From: Diplonema papillatum
Taxonomy: Eukaryota; Euglenozoa; Diplonemea; Diplonemida; Diplonemidae
Reading direction: 5' to 3'
Length of the DNA: 64,000 nt
NCBI GenBank assembly: GCA_030068145.1
Contig: JAPJBO010000308.1
Span: forward strand, 62,001 to 126,000
Notes under the pieces: model-generated
What the model saw: the letters and a program-made list of their open reading frames with translations, nothing else
Told to the model about the DNA's origin: nothing
Databases searched by the model: none
Shown here: positions 1-11,431 of the stretch, piece after piece
Numbering within the stretch: the first letter of the stretch is position 1
Layout: the number at the start of each line of letters is the position of its first letter
Position numbers and translations under genes: made by a program

Positions 1-290
1 TTGTCAAAGCTGCCTAGCATTGATCGACCTGAAATAGTAGCGGCAGTCGGTGGAGAGACGGTCTTCCGGGCGTCACAGGCATGGCTGGACGGCATGTACT
101 GGTCAACCGCGGGCGAGGTCTCGACGGCGGAGCTGGCGATAGACTTTGAGGTCTTCACCGGCGAGGACCTGCCGGGCCCCTTATCGCGACCTCCTGGGGT
201 ACAGGGGCGAAAGACCCATCGAGCCAGTTCGGAGCTGGTTCACTCCGAAGTTTCCTTCAGGATATGCTAGAACCAAAACAGGGATGATTC
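1..290 (+). pseudogene. Possible retroelement ORF tail (decayed)
   Basis: An open frame runs in from the window edge. It contains a stretch around residues 10-55 (EIVAAVGGETVF, then STAELAIDFEVFTG) that resembles the C-terminal tail of reverse-transcriptase polyproteins seen in protist retrotransposons. After about position 180 the plausible protein continues in another frame (SWGTGAKDPSSQFGAGSLR), which suggests a frameshift. The 5' part lies outside the window. The resemblance is from memory of such tails, not a search, so the call is weak. It is one of few protein-like stretches here on the plus strand. Confidence 0.3.
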
Positions 291-2107
291 CGATTGCTAC
301 AAAAAGCGGCTTGTGTCGCCACCCAGCCCGCAGCGCACGCTTCGCACGCGCCGTATGCGTCGCACACGACCGTCGCGTTCTGCGCCTCGCACGCCGACGG
401 CAGCCACGCCACGAGCCAGACGACGGCAGGAGTTCAGCCAGGTGAAGCGAATGATTGGAGGCATTGGGGAAATCGCTTCCTCGACCTATTCTCAAACTTT
501 AAATGGGCGTGAGCTCGGGGTTTCTTCATTGAACCCTGACGTAGAATCCTGATTCTAAGTGGGCCACTTCTGGTAAGCAGGACTGGCGGCGCGGGATGAA
601 CCGAGAGGCGACCAGTCAGCCAGCCAGGATTTTGTGCATGTCACGTGCACGCGGAGCGAGTGAAGCTGCGGCCGGCTGTGGGCGCGCACTCTTTTCCCTT
701 CGGTACTGCAACCGTTGCCTCACGTCACCCCATGTCCACTGTGCCTTGTGGAGGTTTCTCCGCAGATTGCCACCGTAAAAATGAGGACAAGCCAACGCTT
801 CCTAGCGAGCCGAAGTCACAAGTAGGATGGGCACCCGAGAAGTTGAACCGATTGCCAGGCACCGGTGTGCGGACACGTCAGTACGCACGTTGCTCTCCCG
901 GAGTATCAGACCATGTGCCTTGCGAACCGAGGTGGTGGTGTGGGGCTAAGTCACTCCATTACCTAACCTCATAACAGTCTCTTCATCGAGTTGAGGCGGC
1001 AACGCCTACGCGCCGTCGTGTTTCTGGAAGAAGACAACTTCGAGAGGCGACGGGAAGCACGAAAGAATCCTGGCATACTTTTCTTCATTACTCGTTTTGT
1101 ATGTCCAATCTGAGTGTCAACGTAGGGTTGACAAAAATCACAATTCGGTGTCTGTGCATGTCGGTGGACAGAGGGAGGACACAGTAAGGCAAGGGGGGGA
1201 GTTGCAAGAACGTGCTTGGAATGGATGTGTGCTCAACACCGCACCGGTCCTATGTGCACCGTGTTTCGATCCTTGAAGCCACGGACACGTAGGGCGGACC
1301 ATTGTAGGCGCAGAACCTGAGTATCTGCACGCAGAATTCCCGATGTCGGTGGACAGAGGGGGGTGGCACAGTCGGCAAGGAGGGGGTGGTATAAAAACAG
1401 GGTTTGGAATGGTCGGACCACGTCCTATCTGTACCGGGGCGGGGCGGGGTGGGTGGAGCAATGGCGAATAGAAGATCGACCGGCTGGCAGGGGCCGCATA
1501 CATAATCCTGCGTCTTCCCCCGCTGGCCGAATAGAAAAGTTTATCTGTGGCGATGAAGCGGTCTGGGGTCGTTACCGATCAACGAGAAGTGTACAATCTC
1601 ATCAGGTCGTTGGATGCGGTAGCGGGCTGGGACTGCTCACACCCGGATATTTTACGATATGGGTTTTAAAGTGCAAGTTCGCTTAAGAACCCGGGGTGGT
1701 ATAGTAAGGGCTATGCAGTATGGTTAGTTGGGGGTGCATGTTCATGGAGTCTTGGACGCGGTGCACGCCGGTCTTTTTATTTCCAAAGTACATGGGTGTT
1801 AGGACCACCCTTAGCGAGTCTAGAGGTAACCTTTTGCTCAGTCCAGCGTTTGCGCAAACGGGCCCCCCCGGACCGCCCCCGGAAACCCCTGATGCTAAGT
1901 TCGGGATGATGGCAAGTTGGGGGCCCTTATCCGGGGGGGTGGGCCCCTCAGGACCGCCCCTGGTGAACCTTTTAAGAAGGCCGCGGAACTCGGCTGAGCC
2001 GGGAGCTACCGGAGAAGGTGTGTAGATGCCTAGGTATTACAACCTGGCTCGATTGCGGGATAATAAAACCTCGGGGATAAAAGCCTGCGTGTTTTTTCCC
2101 GTTCAAG
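291..2107. other. No gene recognised
   Basis: Apart from the family G tandem pair and one copy of the dispersed 5'-motif at 1664-1685 (minus orientation), I see no exon-like frame or known RNA here. The open frames are short and have no protein-like composition. Confidence 0.5.
1150..1440. repeat. Imperfect tandem duplication, family G
   Basis: Two diverged copies start at about 1155 and 1342, each opening with TGTCGGTGGACAGAGGG and running through a TTGGAATGG core to a GTCCTAT end. A third dispersed copy of the core (AAGAACGTGCTTGGAATGG) lies at about 9905-10010, and a shorter match at about 61785. No coding signal is seen. Confidence 0.6.
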
Positions 2108-2199
2108 AAAAAAAGCCCACCGGCGGGAACCGAACCTCCCACCCGTAGGTCAGGACCGTCTTCCACCGACGACTGTGCCACGCCGTTGTCCGCCGCCAG
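2108..2199 (-). repeat. tRNA-like element, probably a SINE head
   Basis: On the minus strand a box A-like stretch (GTGGCACAGTCGTCGG) is followed about 35 bases later by a box B-like GGTTCGGTTCC with flanking complementary GGGA/TCCC, and then by a run of seven T, a polymerase III terminator. The acceptor ends do not pair well enough for a convincing functional tRNA. I therefore read it as a tRNA-derived element or tRNA relic. Confidence 0.4.
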
Positions 2200-2955
2200 A
2201 ATTTTTTTCGACGAATTGTGAATTCTCAAAGTACCATGAAAAAACGGTAGAGAAATGTCCGGGAAGAGGGTACCCCATGGCCTTCCCCAGAAAAGTGGGA
2301 TAGCTCGCTAGAGAGCTAAATTTGAGAATTTCAAATTTACCAAACCTCTAGACTTGGAATACATATGTGCCCCTCTAACAGAATCGGTACCGTCTTCAGA
2401 ATGACTAGACTGCAATTCTACCCGCCAGCAGTTGCGTGTTGCTGGATAAAACTAGCCTCGGACTCCGGCCGACATTCAATTAGCAGGAGGGACGACGGCG
2501 CTGGAATGTTTGATGCAGGAGAAGTGGGCAGTTCCAATATTACAGCGAAGATTTCGCGCGTGTGCATTGAGATCTTGAGACTTGCGTGAAGCACGCCACG
2601 AGCATTCCCTTGCAGTCCGATGACTGCGTGGGCTTCGGATGGCAATCCGAAAACCAGAATGCATAGTTGAATGGGCCTCTTGAGTGTGTGCGTGTCGTGA
2701 CCCGCTCGTGCTCCGGTGCCTGTTCTTTTTCGTGACACCGCGGAAGTCGGAAACCTACGAACGCTTCGTGCAGTGCAGCCTTTTTTTCGAGACCTGCAAC
2801 ACAAATCCTCCATATTCTGAGTGTGCGGAAGTCTCAGTGCCGATGTCTTCATCAGCGAAACGTACTGAACACTGACATCCCGCATCCTCAGAGCCGACTT
2901 CTTTCACGAAGAATGCGGAACCCAGCTTTGGACCCCAAAACTGTTCCTTCAACCG

Positions 2956-3275
2956 TGTCACCAGTCGTAGGGTTCGTCCTCGGTGGTGGCCGTGCGGAGA
3001 TCTGCCGCAGGGTCAGGGATGGAGTCGGCCGCCGTCAGAATGGACGCCGCGTATGATTCAATGCCCTCGACCAACTCCCGCCGCTCCTGCGGCTTCCGAG
3101 CGACCCTCTGCGACGACGTCGACACGGACGAAGCCGCCTCCCGCTGCTTTTCGTCGTGCTGCTGCATCAGCCGTCGACGCCGCGTACCCTTCGGTGCCTT
3201 CGATCAACTCCCGCTGTTCCTGCGGCTTCCGAGGCCGTCGCCCGCTGCTTTTTCGTCGTGCTGCTGTACCGGCTT
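2956..3275 (-). pseudogene. Two partial copies of the membrane-protein C-terminus
   Basis: The segment 2960-3170 is about 90% identical to 3500-3712, which encodes the last coiled-coil and tail part of the neighbouring 506-residue protein (shared peptides QQHDEKQR, STSSQRVARKPQERRELV, YAASILTAAD). The segment 3170-3270 is a third, more diverged and shorter copy of the same part. The copies lack any N-terminal coding sequence, and their frame ends early (YDW then stop). They look like tandem duplications of only the 3' end of the gene. Confidence 0.85.
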
Positions 3276-3321
3276 GAGTTGGTCCTCAACGACCTCTCTC
3301 TCGTTTCTCTCTCTCGCTCCC

Positions 3322-4842
3322 TCAGCTGGGATACGCACTGTCGCTTATGCTCATCCGACCGCCCGAGAACCCGGTGGAGTTGCGGCCGCGCCGCGAAGAG
3401 GGGGGAGAAGTTGCGCCAGCTAAGGCGACGGGAGACGAGGTTGCCATCGCCGTGAGCTCTGCGTCCAACCGGTCGCGCGACGTGTACAAGTCGTACAGTT
3501 CTTCGTCGGTGGTGTACGTGCGGAAGATCCGCTGCAGGGCCGGGATGTAGTCGGCCGCCGTCAGAATCGACGCCGCGTATGCTTCGATGCCCTCGACCAA
3601 CTCCCGCCGCTCCTGCGGCTTCCGAGCGACCCTCTGCGACGACGTCGACACGGACGAAGCCGCCGCCCGCTGCTTTTCGTCGTGCTGCTGCATCAGCCGC
3701 TGCTGTAAGTCTTCGATGATCCGGCTGGCCTCGTGCAGCTGCTGCCGGAGGACGGCAACCTCGCCTTTGACTGCTTCGGTCGGCTCGCCGCCTTCCCGCG
3801 GGCTCTCCGCGTCCGCACCGCCGGCTTGCTCGGCGGGCTGCGGGAGGATAGCGTGCATCTCCTGCGCATCTTCTTCGGCGGTCGCGGCGCCGTGGAACAG
3901 GTCAGTGCCCCAGCTCTTCTGCTTTTGCGCCTCGCTGACCTGCTCCCGCGTCGGCGGGTGCGAGAAGAACTCTCTTAGCCGCCCTAGGTTCGCCTTCCCG
4001 GCGTCGCCGGGCCCCAAGCTCGCCAGCAGCGCGGCGTCCACGTGCTCCAGGTTCCGCCGAGCCAACTCCTCGGACATGCCCTTTTCGGTGCCGTCCGCCG
4101 TCTCCAAGCAGTCGTGGGCCAGATCTTCGTCGAGCGCCAAAATGTAGTGGATGCTCAGCATCACGTCCTCCGAGGGGTAATACCACGGGTAGTCGATCAT
4201 GATGCGCGGGCAATTCAACGCGTGGTAGAGTGTAGTCACAGGGCTGTCGTACGCGGCGAGGCGCCAGGCCGTCCACACGGCGGTGATTGCTTGGAAAACG
4301 GTGTTCAGCAGGTCGTTCGGCGTCCCGTCGAAGTCGGCCAAGAACCCGATGATCGAGACGACCGAGGCGATGAAGACGGTGACAGCGGAGACCCGGGTGA
4401 GGATGTTGAAGATAGTCCCGTTTTCCTTCGCGACCTCCAACCACACGACGAGCTGCAGCGAGCCGAACTCCGACGGCCCCACCTTCACGCACAATAGGGC
4501 AAACTGCACGACGACAGTGAGTCCCATGAACAGCCCGCCTATCAAGAGCAGCAGCCCTGTGCCCTCGGTAGGGGTCAGCGTCGGGCAGGTGAAGAGGTCA
4601 CGGTTTTCTTGCGTGGTGGTCTCGTCGGTGTCCTCCGAGACGCAGTTCGTGAACTTGATGTCGCAGCTCGAAGCGACGATGTCGTTGACGATTAGGAAGA
4701 ACCCGTACCACAGCAGGAAGTATGGGGCGAACTGGGCGCAGATGCAGAGGACCTTCTTCGCCTTCCAGTTCGAACCCGTCGGCTTCGGCAACCCGTCGGG
4801 CGCGCCATCGTCGAGGAGCTTCTTCTTCTTCTCGCCGCTCAT
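3322..4842 (-). CDS. Multi-pass membrane protein with C-terminal coiled coil, unknown family
   Basis: An uninterrupted 506-residue frame starts with a Lys-rich cytosolic leader (MSGEKKKKLL). Hydrophobic segments lie at about residues 31-53, 95-118 and 150-170, with a weaker one at 179-198. The loop between the first two has three cysteines (60, 67, 86) and acidic residues, as expected outside the membrane or in a lumen. After residue 250 the chain is hydrophilic. A heptad-like stretch at about 355-395 (AVLRQQLHEASRIIEDLQQR) should form a coiled coil, and the tail is Ser/Arg-rich. I do not recognise the family. No intron is needed. The third-position GC is high compared with the flanking DNA, which supports real coding. 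Partial copies of the 3' end follow downstream. Confidence 0.75.
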   Translation of the reverse strand: MSGEKKKKLLDDGAPDGLPKPTGSNWKAKKVLCICAQFAPYFLLWYGFFLIVNDIVASSCDIKFTNCVSEDTDETTTQENRDLFTCPTLTPTEGTGLLLLIGGLFMGLTVVVQFALLCVKVGPSEFGSLQLVVWLEVAKENGTIFNILTRVSAVTVFIASVVSIIGFLADFDGTPNDLLNTVFQAITAVWTAWRLAAYDSPVTTLYHALNCPRIMIDYPWYYPSEDVMLSIHYILALDEDLAHDCLETADGTEKGMSEELARRNLEHVDAALLASLGPGDAGKANLGRLREFFSHPPTREQVSEAQKQKSWGTDLFHGAATAEEDAQEMHAILPQPAEQAGGADAESPREGGEPTEAVKGEVAVLRQQLHEASRIIEDLQQRLMQQHDEKQRAAASSVSTSSQRVARKPQERRELVEGIEAYAASILTAADYIPALQRIFRTYTTDEELYDLYTSRDRLDAELTAMATSSPVALAGATSPPSSRRGRNSTGFSGGRMSISDSAYPS

Positions 4843-4859
4843 CGAAGAGCGAACCCTTC

Positions 4860-6630
4860 AACTCCTACCTTTTTCGCGATCGGCGTCGAACGCATCCACA
4901 CCCCGTGCTCTTGCTTTACTTCGAGTGTTTTCGCCTGTTCGTTTCTTGTGACAACAGAAGATGACAAGATGAGAGAAGGGCACAGCGCGGGCAAGTGGTC
5001 GTGTCGAGATATTTCATCCAGGGTAGGGTCCGTGTCTATATGGGGCGGCGGCGAGGGTGTTTACAATCAGGTACGCAGCAGGAAGGAATGGCGCAAACTA
5101 AGCGCAGAGTGCAGAGGGCCTTCTTTGCTATCCAGCTCAGGCCGTTGTTCGACGATAAACCCCAGAATTGCCTGCTGTTGTTGGGCGGCTCAATTGCAAT
5201 TCGCAAGTGGCGGCCTCCATCGAGAACTAGCTACAATCCGAAAAGAGAACACCGGAAGCATTGAACACACGAGTGTGAAGCAAGAGAGTTGAGATACGGC
5301 TACGAGCGTGAGTTAAAGCAAAATGAACCAGGCTCCGCACAAGTTGGGGCCGCCGAGCAGCTCAAGATTGCTAAAAAAGGGAATGCGCGAAACATTCCGC
5401 CGTTGTTCCAGATGTGCATCCTTCAGTACACATGCGGCACTATTGAAAAGAAGACGAGAGAAAAAGGTGAGAGTCCGGTGCTGAGAACAATTTTGCAACT
5501 CCGGGCGTTGCAACGAACCGCGAAGAACCTATGGTCGCCACCTCTGGATGCTGGATGCTTCTGCCGGTGCTGCAGCGCATCCGACCGGGTGTGTTGTGTC
5601 TAAAAAGCACAAGAACGACAAGAACACGCCACAGAGGCGGGCACGTTACGCAGAAGACCGCGAGTGGTGTCAAAAAAAAACAAGAACACTCGGCAGCAAA
5701 CCAGCAGGGGCGGGCCCCCGACCGTATTGGCATTCCACGGCGGAAATGGTGCCGTGAGGACAGCAGCGTGCCCCCCTCCAAGGGGCAAGCGAATCGTGCA
5801 CAAAAACTTGCGCGGTGGTGTCGAAAGACAACAGCAGCCGATACCACCGTCGCCCATCCGCAGCTGACGCCGCAGCATCCCGTGCCGCGACGCAGACTCC
5901 ATCAGCAGTACCGTAAAGGTCCGGTTTGCAACCTGAGCTAAGCCGGACCATCCCTTCCTGAGATCACGGTGTGCCGTGACAGTTTGAGGGTAGAAATGCA
6001 GAACGTCTGTAGCGATGGCCTGCATTAGTCAGCAGGTGACAACCTCTTCGATCGTAACGCGTCGTGCTTCAGGCGCTTGCACGCATTCGAACCGGATAGC
6101 CAGCTTCAAGCAATTCTAAGAGCCTAATAGACCATGGTGTATCGTGGTACTGTGATAGACAGCAGCAGGCAATTCGATGCAGTTTCAGGGGTCCGGTTTG
6201 CAACCCGAGCGCCGGATCCAAGCACGAGCAGTGTACTCACGCAGCACTACCGCGGGGGCGCAAGACTTGTCCCCCAGAATTGTGTGGCCGTCACCAGGAT
6301 TTGGTTTTGGCGCTTTTCACTCCCAGGAGGAAGGGGTTCGTGCGCGGGACCCGCGCGTGTGGTGTCGAAAGACAAGAACACTGCGCGCAGAAAAATACCA
6401 CGCGTGTCGTCCGTGCACTTGGGACAGCGGACGACGAAGGGCGGTTGTGCGTAAGCCTGTGGCTGGCGCGCGGTCACCGGAAGAGCTCTGTGCACTCTGT
6501 GCACTCTGTGCAGACGACTGCGCAACTTTACGCAGAGCGAAGGCGCAGGCAAAACTCACAGGACGATGGCGCCGTCGTCGTCCACCGTGGAAATGTCGAC
6601 ATCGACGTCGCCTTTCTCCAGGTCCCACGC
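4860..6630. other. No gene recognised; scattered short repeats
   Basis: Several copies of a short GTGGTGTCRAAA-type motif occur (about 5665, 5815 and 6358), each followed by A-rich sequence. They recall similar text near 7505. The frames here are short and overlap on both strands without protein-like composition. Nothing else could be supported. Confidence 0.4.
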
Positions 6631-6634
6631 GTGC

Positions 6635-6911
<277 letters not shown>

Positions 6912-6924
6912 CTTGGGGTGTTGT

Positions 6925-6990
6925 CGTGTTTCCGACGATCCCGTGGACGTGCAAATTGGTGTCTTTCGACTCTTCGTTTGTTTGTGAGGT
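6925..6990. repeat. Dispersed repeat F, copy 1
   Basis: The sequence TTTCCGACGATCCCGTGG, followed by a GTCTTTCGAC block and a TTTGTTTGTGAGGTT block, recurs at about 60130-60187. There it leads directly into a copy of the dispersed 5'-motif. Confidence 0.6.
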
Positions 6991-7044
6991 TCAGCTTGGT
7001 GCAGGTAGTCGGTGGGCGGGGGAGCTGGGATAGCTTCTTTTTAT

Positions 7045-7074
7045 GTGCGTGGGTCAGAAGTCTGACCCACGCAC
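7045..7074. repeat. 14-bp inverted repeat with 2-base spacer
   Basis: GTGCGTGGGTCAGA is followed after AG by its exact reverse complement. It could form a tight hairpin in RNA from either strand. No gene end is close by, so a terminator role is not supported. Confidence 0.7.
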
Positions 7075-7470
7075 ACCGACCAAGCACCTACAGGTTAATT
7101 TCCACTTATTCCCCATTTTCATTTTTATGGAGTGCCTTCGCTCTTTTTTGGCATTCTGGGGCTGGAACTTTGCGATTTCGAAGCATATCTTACCGTTGCT
7201 GCCCATGCAGCACTAGTCTGCTATCGTCGGGTCTTAAGGACGAAAAAAAGCATGGTCACCAGAAAGGGTCCTTATCCCAAAAAAAAAGGAAACCCAGTCA
7301 CCTAAAATGACCCTTGAACCGACTCAAAATCCAAAATATACGACTATTCATCAGGGGTTTATACGGGGCTTCGAAAAAATCCTGAGTTCCGGTCTGGGCG
7401 TGTTTTTTTTTTTGCTGCAACTGCATGCTGTATGCCACCTTTGCCTCGTTTTGATCAGCTTCATCAAACT

Positions 7471-8135
7471 GAACAGTCTTTCAACCGATGCCGTTCCGAG
7501 AGGTGTCGAAAGGTTTTGAGCTCCTCGAGAACAGATCTGTGCTCGTCGTCGGCTCGGGGAAAAACCTCATTCCTGAAATCTGCAATGAAGCGGGCATTGA
7601 GAAAGGGAGGAGAACGTGCGGATCTGCCTTCCTGGGTTGGTCGGACCTTTTCCTCGCCGTAATGGGCGACAAGAATATCAACAAGTCTGACCGCCTCAGG
7701 TTGGTTTCCAGCCACAGGCCCACTCAGGTCAAAAAGGCTGAATCCCTCCATGACACCCAGGTTGCTCTTCAAACCCGAACGAAGGTCAGAGATTAGCCCG
7801 TTAACGTAGGGCGTGGCCACTTCGGCATGATAGGCCTGGACTGTCTGGGGTGTCACGCGGGTAAAGCCTGCTAAACCTTCAGTTGCGCGGTTTATCACGA
7901 CATCGCAAAGGAAGTAGGTCGGGTGATTTTCGTGCAGAAAGTCGTGCAGGGAGTTGGCCTTCTCAACTTCTGAGTACGACTCCTTTGTCCACCGCTCGTA
8001 CTCCGTGTTTGTCCCCTCTTTCGGGACGTTGGTCTGCCGTCCTGTTTGCCGAGATGCGAGCCCGAACATGCTTGCGATGTCCCGGGGAATCCCCTCCTTC
8101 TTTGGATCCACACGCTGTAGCTTCTTTGGTGGCAT
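7471..8135 (-). CDS. Possible hAT-type transposase-like fragment, first exon
   Basis: A 221-residue frame starts with a basic MPPKKLQRVDPKKEG. The middle (TVQAYHAEVATPYVNGL, then GFSLFDLSG and LVDILVAHYG) and the end (FRNEVFPRADDEHRSVLEEL) recall the part of hAT-derived and ZNF862-like proteins just before the C-terminal dimerisation region. The zinc-finger and catalytic parts are not seen. The frame ends KDCS then GTT TGA. Since GTTTGA fits the local donor pattern GTNTG(C/A) in phase 0, this may be an exon end and not the true stop. Family assignment is from memory of the fold and is tentative. Confidence 0.4.
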
Positions 8136-8139
8136 ACTG

Positions 8140-9115
8140 GCCCTCCCGTTACCGCTCCCACCCGGTAAGCCCCAACCCGAACGCTATGTGGTTTTTTTTT
8201 TTTTTTTCCCCAGACCGAAAGAATTTGAGTTCCGGTCTCTCAGACCGCTAAACTAAGCCCGTATAATCCCCTGCTATTCATGCTTTAACCGATCGAGGCG
8301 ACATCCTGCCAGATAGCTATTGACCGTGTTATTAACACTCGCTTTGATCGGGAGGGGGGCGGGGTATACCTTTTTCTTCCGCTTTTTCTTGGGCTGCGCT
8401 TCCTTCTCGTCCTCTTCTTCGATGGCGTGGGTCGGTTCGAGAAGCCTGTTGAGGCGGTCTGCCAGCTCCCTGTGCGTGGTTTTTGGTTTCCGACCGCTTC
8501 ACCCGAATCGCGAGCTGTTCAGTGAGGACTTGTTGAAACCGTACACCGCGAGAGTAAGAGATAGTAGAAAAGGGAAACTAGAGCTCACCGCACTACCCTG
8601 AGCCCAAATCCTGGACGTGGTTTCAGGTGGCAAATTGGCAAATGATCATGATCAGAAGGTCCTACTTGGGCGGTTCAGTTTCCTCACACATCGCATGTGG
8701 CTAAAAACAAAATGAAGTACACTTTCGATTCACCGCTTTTCAGTATGGATTTGTTGAAAACAAAACGAAGTACACTTTCGATCCTTCGCAAGTCAGGTGC
8801 AACGAGGTCTACGACAAGGGGCAGCTTTGTCCCGTTTGCTCTGCACATCGGACGTCAGTATTGGAAAGCGACGGTTGGCGGCGTATCGTGTCACGCCTAT
8901 CAAACCTGACTACACACGTGCAACAAAAACAAAACACACCACCCGCGGGGCAGCCAATTTCCGCGGGCGGTCCCACCCAAGAACAGCCGTCGATGTCCGA
9001 AACTAAACGAGGCCGGACTTAGTGGTGGATCGCTACGGCAGTGGCATTCGGCGGACACGGGACAAGGTTGTGCTCTTGGGCAGTTGTTGAGACAGAGGGC
9101 ACAGTGCAGTGCGAC
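8140..9115. other. No gene recognised
   Basis: The region holds a T-run at about 8188-8203 and two near-copies of a short AACAAAATGAAGTACACTTT segment (about 8706 and 8760). Otherwise it shows no coding or RNA signal. Confidence 0.4.
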
Positions 9116-9121
9116 AACAAA

Positions 9122-9310
9122 GTCACGTAGTGCAACAGCACAGTAGTGCAACAGCACAGTAGTGCAACAGCACAGTAGTGCAACAGCACAGTAGTGCAAC
9201 AGCACAGTAGTGCAACAGCACAGTAGTGCAACAGCACAGTAGTGCAACAGCAGCACAGTAGTGCAACAGCACAGTAGTGCAACAACACAGTAGTGCAACA
9301 ACACAGAACT
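9122..9310. repeat. 16-bp minisatellite (CAGTAGTGCAACAGCA)n
   Basis: About twelve units occur in direct tandem, the last few with CAACAACA in place of CAACAGCA. Minus-strand frames through it (CCCTTVLLHYCAVAL repeats) are artefacts of the repeat. It lacks spacers of unique sequence, so it is not a CRISPR array. Confidence 0.95.
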
Positions 9311-10398
9311 GGAACAATGGAGTAGTGCAACAACACGGTGGCAACAGCGCGTGGTCGCGCGGTAGGTGGTGCAGCTACGGCGTGCGGCGATGCAAGAGTA
9401 GTTGGCGCATGCGTGCACCAGCGCGTTGTACGACCGCCGCTGGTGCGAGGGAGAAGTACCATCCGAATCCGGGTACCAGCCGACTGGCACCCGGATTCTC
9501 GTTGGCTGGCACACATTGACGGGAGCCAGAAACGGCGGGGAGGGCACGTTTAGTCCCCCAGCCACCGAATCGTGCACAACCCTTTTTGCTTACTGCAGGG
9601 ACAAGCCGCCAAAGCCAACCTTTTCACACCGAAAGGACACCGCCTGCCCAAAAAAAACAGCCGGAAAAGGAGGTACAAAGAGGGGACATACTTCGAGGGA
9701 CAGAGGTCATAAACGGTTGAACCATCGACCGCTTTAAGCACGGCTTGGTCGCATGCATCTGTAAAAGCGTTTGGCGGTGCGACGGTCCGCCCGTTGCCCG
9801 CGGAGCGCGCGGACTGGCGACAATGAACACGTGCTCTGGCATCCCGGCAGCCCCCCCCCATGACAGGGGGGAGAATCTTAGTTTAGTGTTTGGGCAGGGG
9901 GGCACTGCAAGAACGTGCTTGGAATGGGACGAATGCTCAACACCGCACTGGTCGCACCCATCTGCACCGTGTTTTCGGTCCTGTGAGAGAGCCACGGACA
10001 CATGGCAAAACGTGCGTGTCTCACAATGCTGTGTCCTGTCTGCAGTCTTGTCAGGCGGCTGTTCGTAGCTCGCCAAGGCCATGCTACCAGAGCAGAGGCA
10101 GATCCGTCTCGAAGAGAAGGTCCCGAACCTACAAACCGTGGCTGAGCATTCAGTTAAAAACGTATTGGGAGGGGAGGTGGTATCGTATCGTGGCTGAGAC
10201 AGTTCCGCAGCCCCCCGGCAAAGTGCTGTGGTTCCTTGCGCTACTCCATGCAATCATAGGACATCAGCCTGCAAAATAAGACCGCCCACACACCTACAGT
10301 TTCTGTAGGTGTTGCTGGTTGCTTCGGTCGTCTTCGTGAGGGAGCCCTGTACGATATATATATCTAGGAAGCCAATGAATGTGCAACCCAGGTCATAC
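9311..10398. other. No gene recognised; family G repeat copy
   Basis: The family G core lies at about 9890-10010. Open frames here run through this repeat and have no domain-like content. Between about 10400 and 10920 the ankyrin exons begin. Confidence 0.4.
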
Positions 10399-10495
10399 CT
10401 ATGTCCATCTCGAGCGCGACGTGCGTGATGGTGTCGTTGTCACCCGAGGCCGCGGCGAAATGGATGGGCATGAAATCCCAGCGATCGGCGTCCTT
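10399..10495 (-). CDS. Ankyrin-repeat exon B
   Basis: The reading KDADRWDFMPIHFAAASGD continues the ankyrin pattern from exon A (DNGGKPRL + KDADRW). The acceptor is AATGCAG before AAG, in phase 0. The 3' end is either at GTATGA (phase 1, given here) or about 14 bases further at GTTGCA (phase 0); I cannot choose. The PIHFAAASGD signature is the classic second-helix region of an ankyrin repeat. Further exons must lie at lower coordinates but were not found. Confidence 0.6.
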
Positions 10496-10792
10496 CTGCA
10501 TTTTTTGTGAGGAGGGAGCGATACATGGGCAACGTTGGGCGGCTTCCACACCGCCAGGTCGAACATTAGGGTTCAAAGATTCTAGCCACAATAGCCACCC
10601 ACACTGCCTTGTGGGTACATGTTGTGGCTGTTCTGACCGCATTGTGGGAAAGTTGTGGGCACAGTGCTGTCGTGAGCTTCGTCGGTGCCTGTCGTTTCCT
10701 TTGGTTTGCTTGCCAAATGCAAGCCCAGGCCGTCCGCCCTGTTGGCGGTAGCTATGCGCGCGAATACTGGAACGTGCTGACAAAGTGCATAC

Positions 10793-10921
10793 CAACCGAG
10801 GCTTACCGCCGTTGTCCAGAATGAACGAGATGACCTTCTTCCAGGCCAACCGGCACGCGTAGTGCAAGATTGTGCGCCCGGTCATGTCGGTGTAGTCAAC
10901 AAGGGGCAGAAGAGCGTTTTT
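10793..10921 (-). CDS. Ankyrin-repeat exon A
   Basis: A 43-codon exon runs from acceptor CACACAG to donor GTATGC, phase 0 at both ends. It reads KNALLPLVDYTDMTGRTILH, then the ankyrin helix pair YACRLAWKKVISFILDNGG. Joined to exon B it gives a continuous ankyrin unit with the expected DNGG-x-P turn. A nearer GTAAGC (at 10806) would break the frame with exon B, so GTATGC is the better donor. The upstream exons of this gene, toward 11 kb and beyond, were not identified. Confidence 0.65.
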
Positions 10922-11254
10922 CTGTGTGGGGAGAGTTTCCGGGCTGAAAGAAAAGAATGTTTTCCGGTTAGTTCTGCGGGGTGGGTGCGGTGTGCCCTGC
11001 TACTTGGACACCATCTCCTGTAGACCTGACAGCGGGCCTATCTGTGCAGGGAGAGCCAGGGTACGCCAGACCCTGAACAGCAGGATCAACAACCCGGCTC
11101 AAGCTTGCTGCCCTATCAAACTTGCAGCTTCCTCCTGATATTCCAGGTCGGGATGTCTTCTTGCTCCGACCTGGAAGGGCTTGACGCGTGTACAGAGATA
11201 ACCCTCTCGTATATAAGTCCCCTGAGGCCAACATGAGTAGCTCAGCCATTTTTA

Positions 11255-11431
11255 GAATTCTTTGTTTGCGCGTGCCGGGTGATCGTTTTCCGCTTGTTCT
11301 TACCGTGTGTCATTTTCAGGTAAGGAATTCTGATCAAACATGCTGCGTCTTTTTAGCCTTTCACGATACATTGAAGAGAGCAACCCGCAAGATTGTTTGA
11401 GATTGATCGTACTAAAAAAGGGCACGCAAAC
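11255..11431 (-). repeat. Dispersed family B copy directly after a splice donor
   Basis: On the minus strand the sequence after the donor runs TTTTTTAGTACGATC, CAAACAATCTTGCGGGTTGC, GGCTAAAAAGACG, then CAGAATTCCTTACCTG. The same order of blocks recurs at 17340-17500, 37075-37115 and 56815-56985, and as a tandem at 16435-16985, all in the same orientation. Confidence 0.75.

Noticed and set aside
9122-9310. CRISPR array
   Set aside because: Units are contiguous with no unique spacers, and the context is eukaryotic. The same applies to 16435-16985, 40935-41337 and 54523-55575.
8900-9577. 225-residue minus frame ending near GTGTGC at 9505
   Set aside because: Most of it is the 16-bp minisatellite; the remaining 25 residues are not enough to support an exon.
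10806-10812. GTAAGC as the donor of ankyrin exon A
   Set aside because: It would leave phase 1 and break the ankyrin frame with exon B, whereas GTATGC at 10792 restores DNGGKPRL-KDADRW in phase 0.
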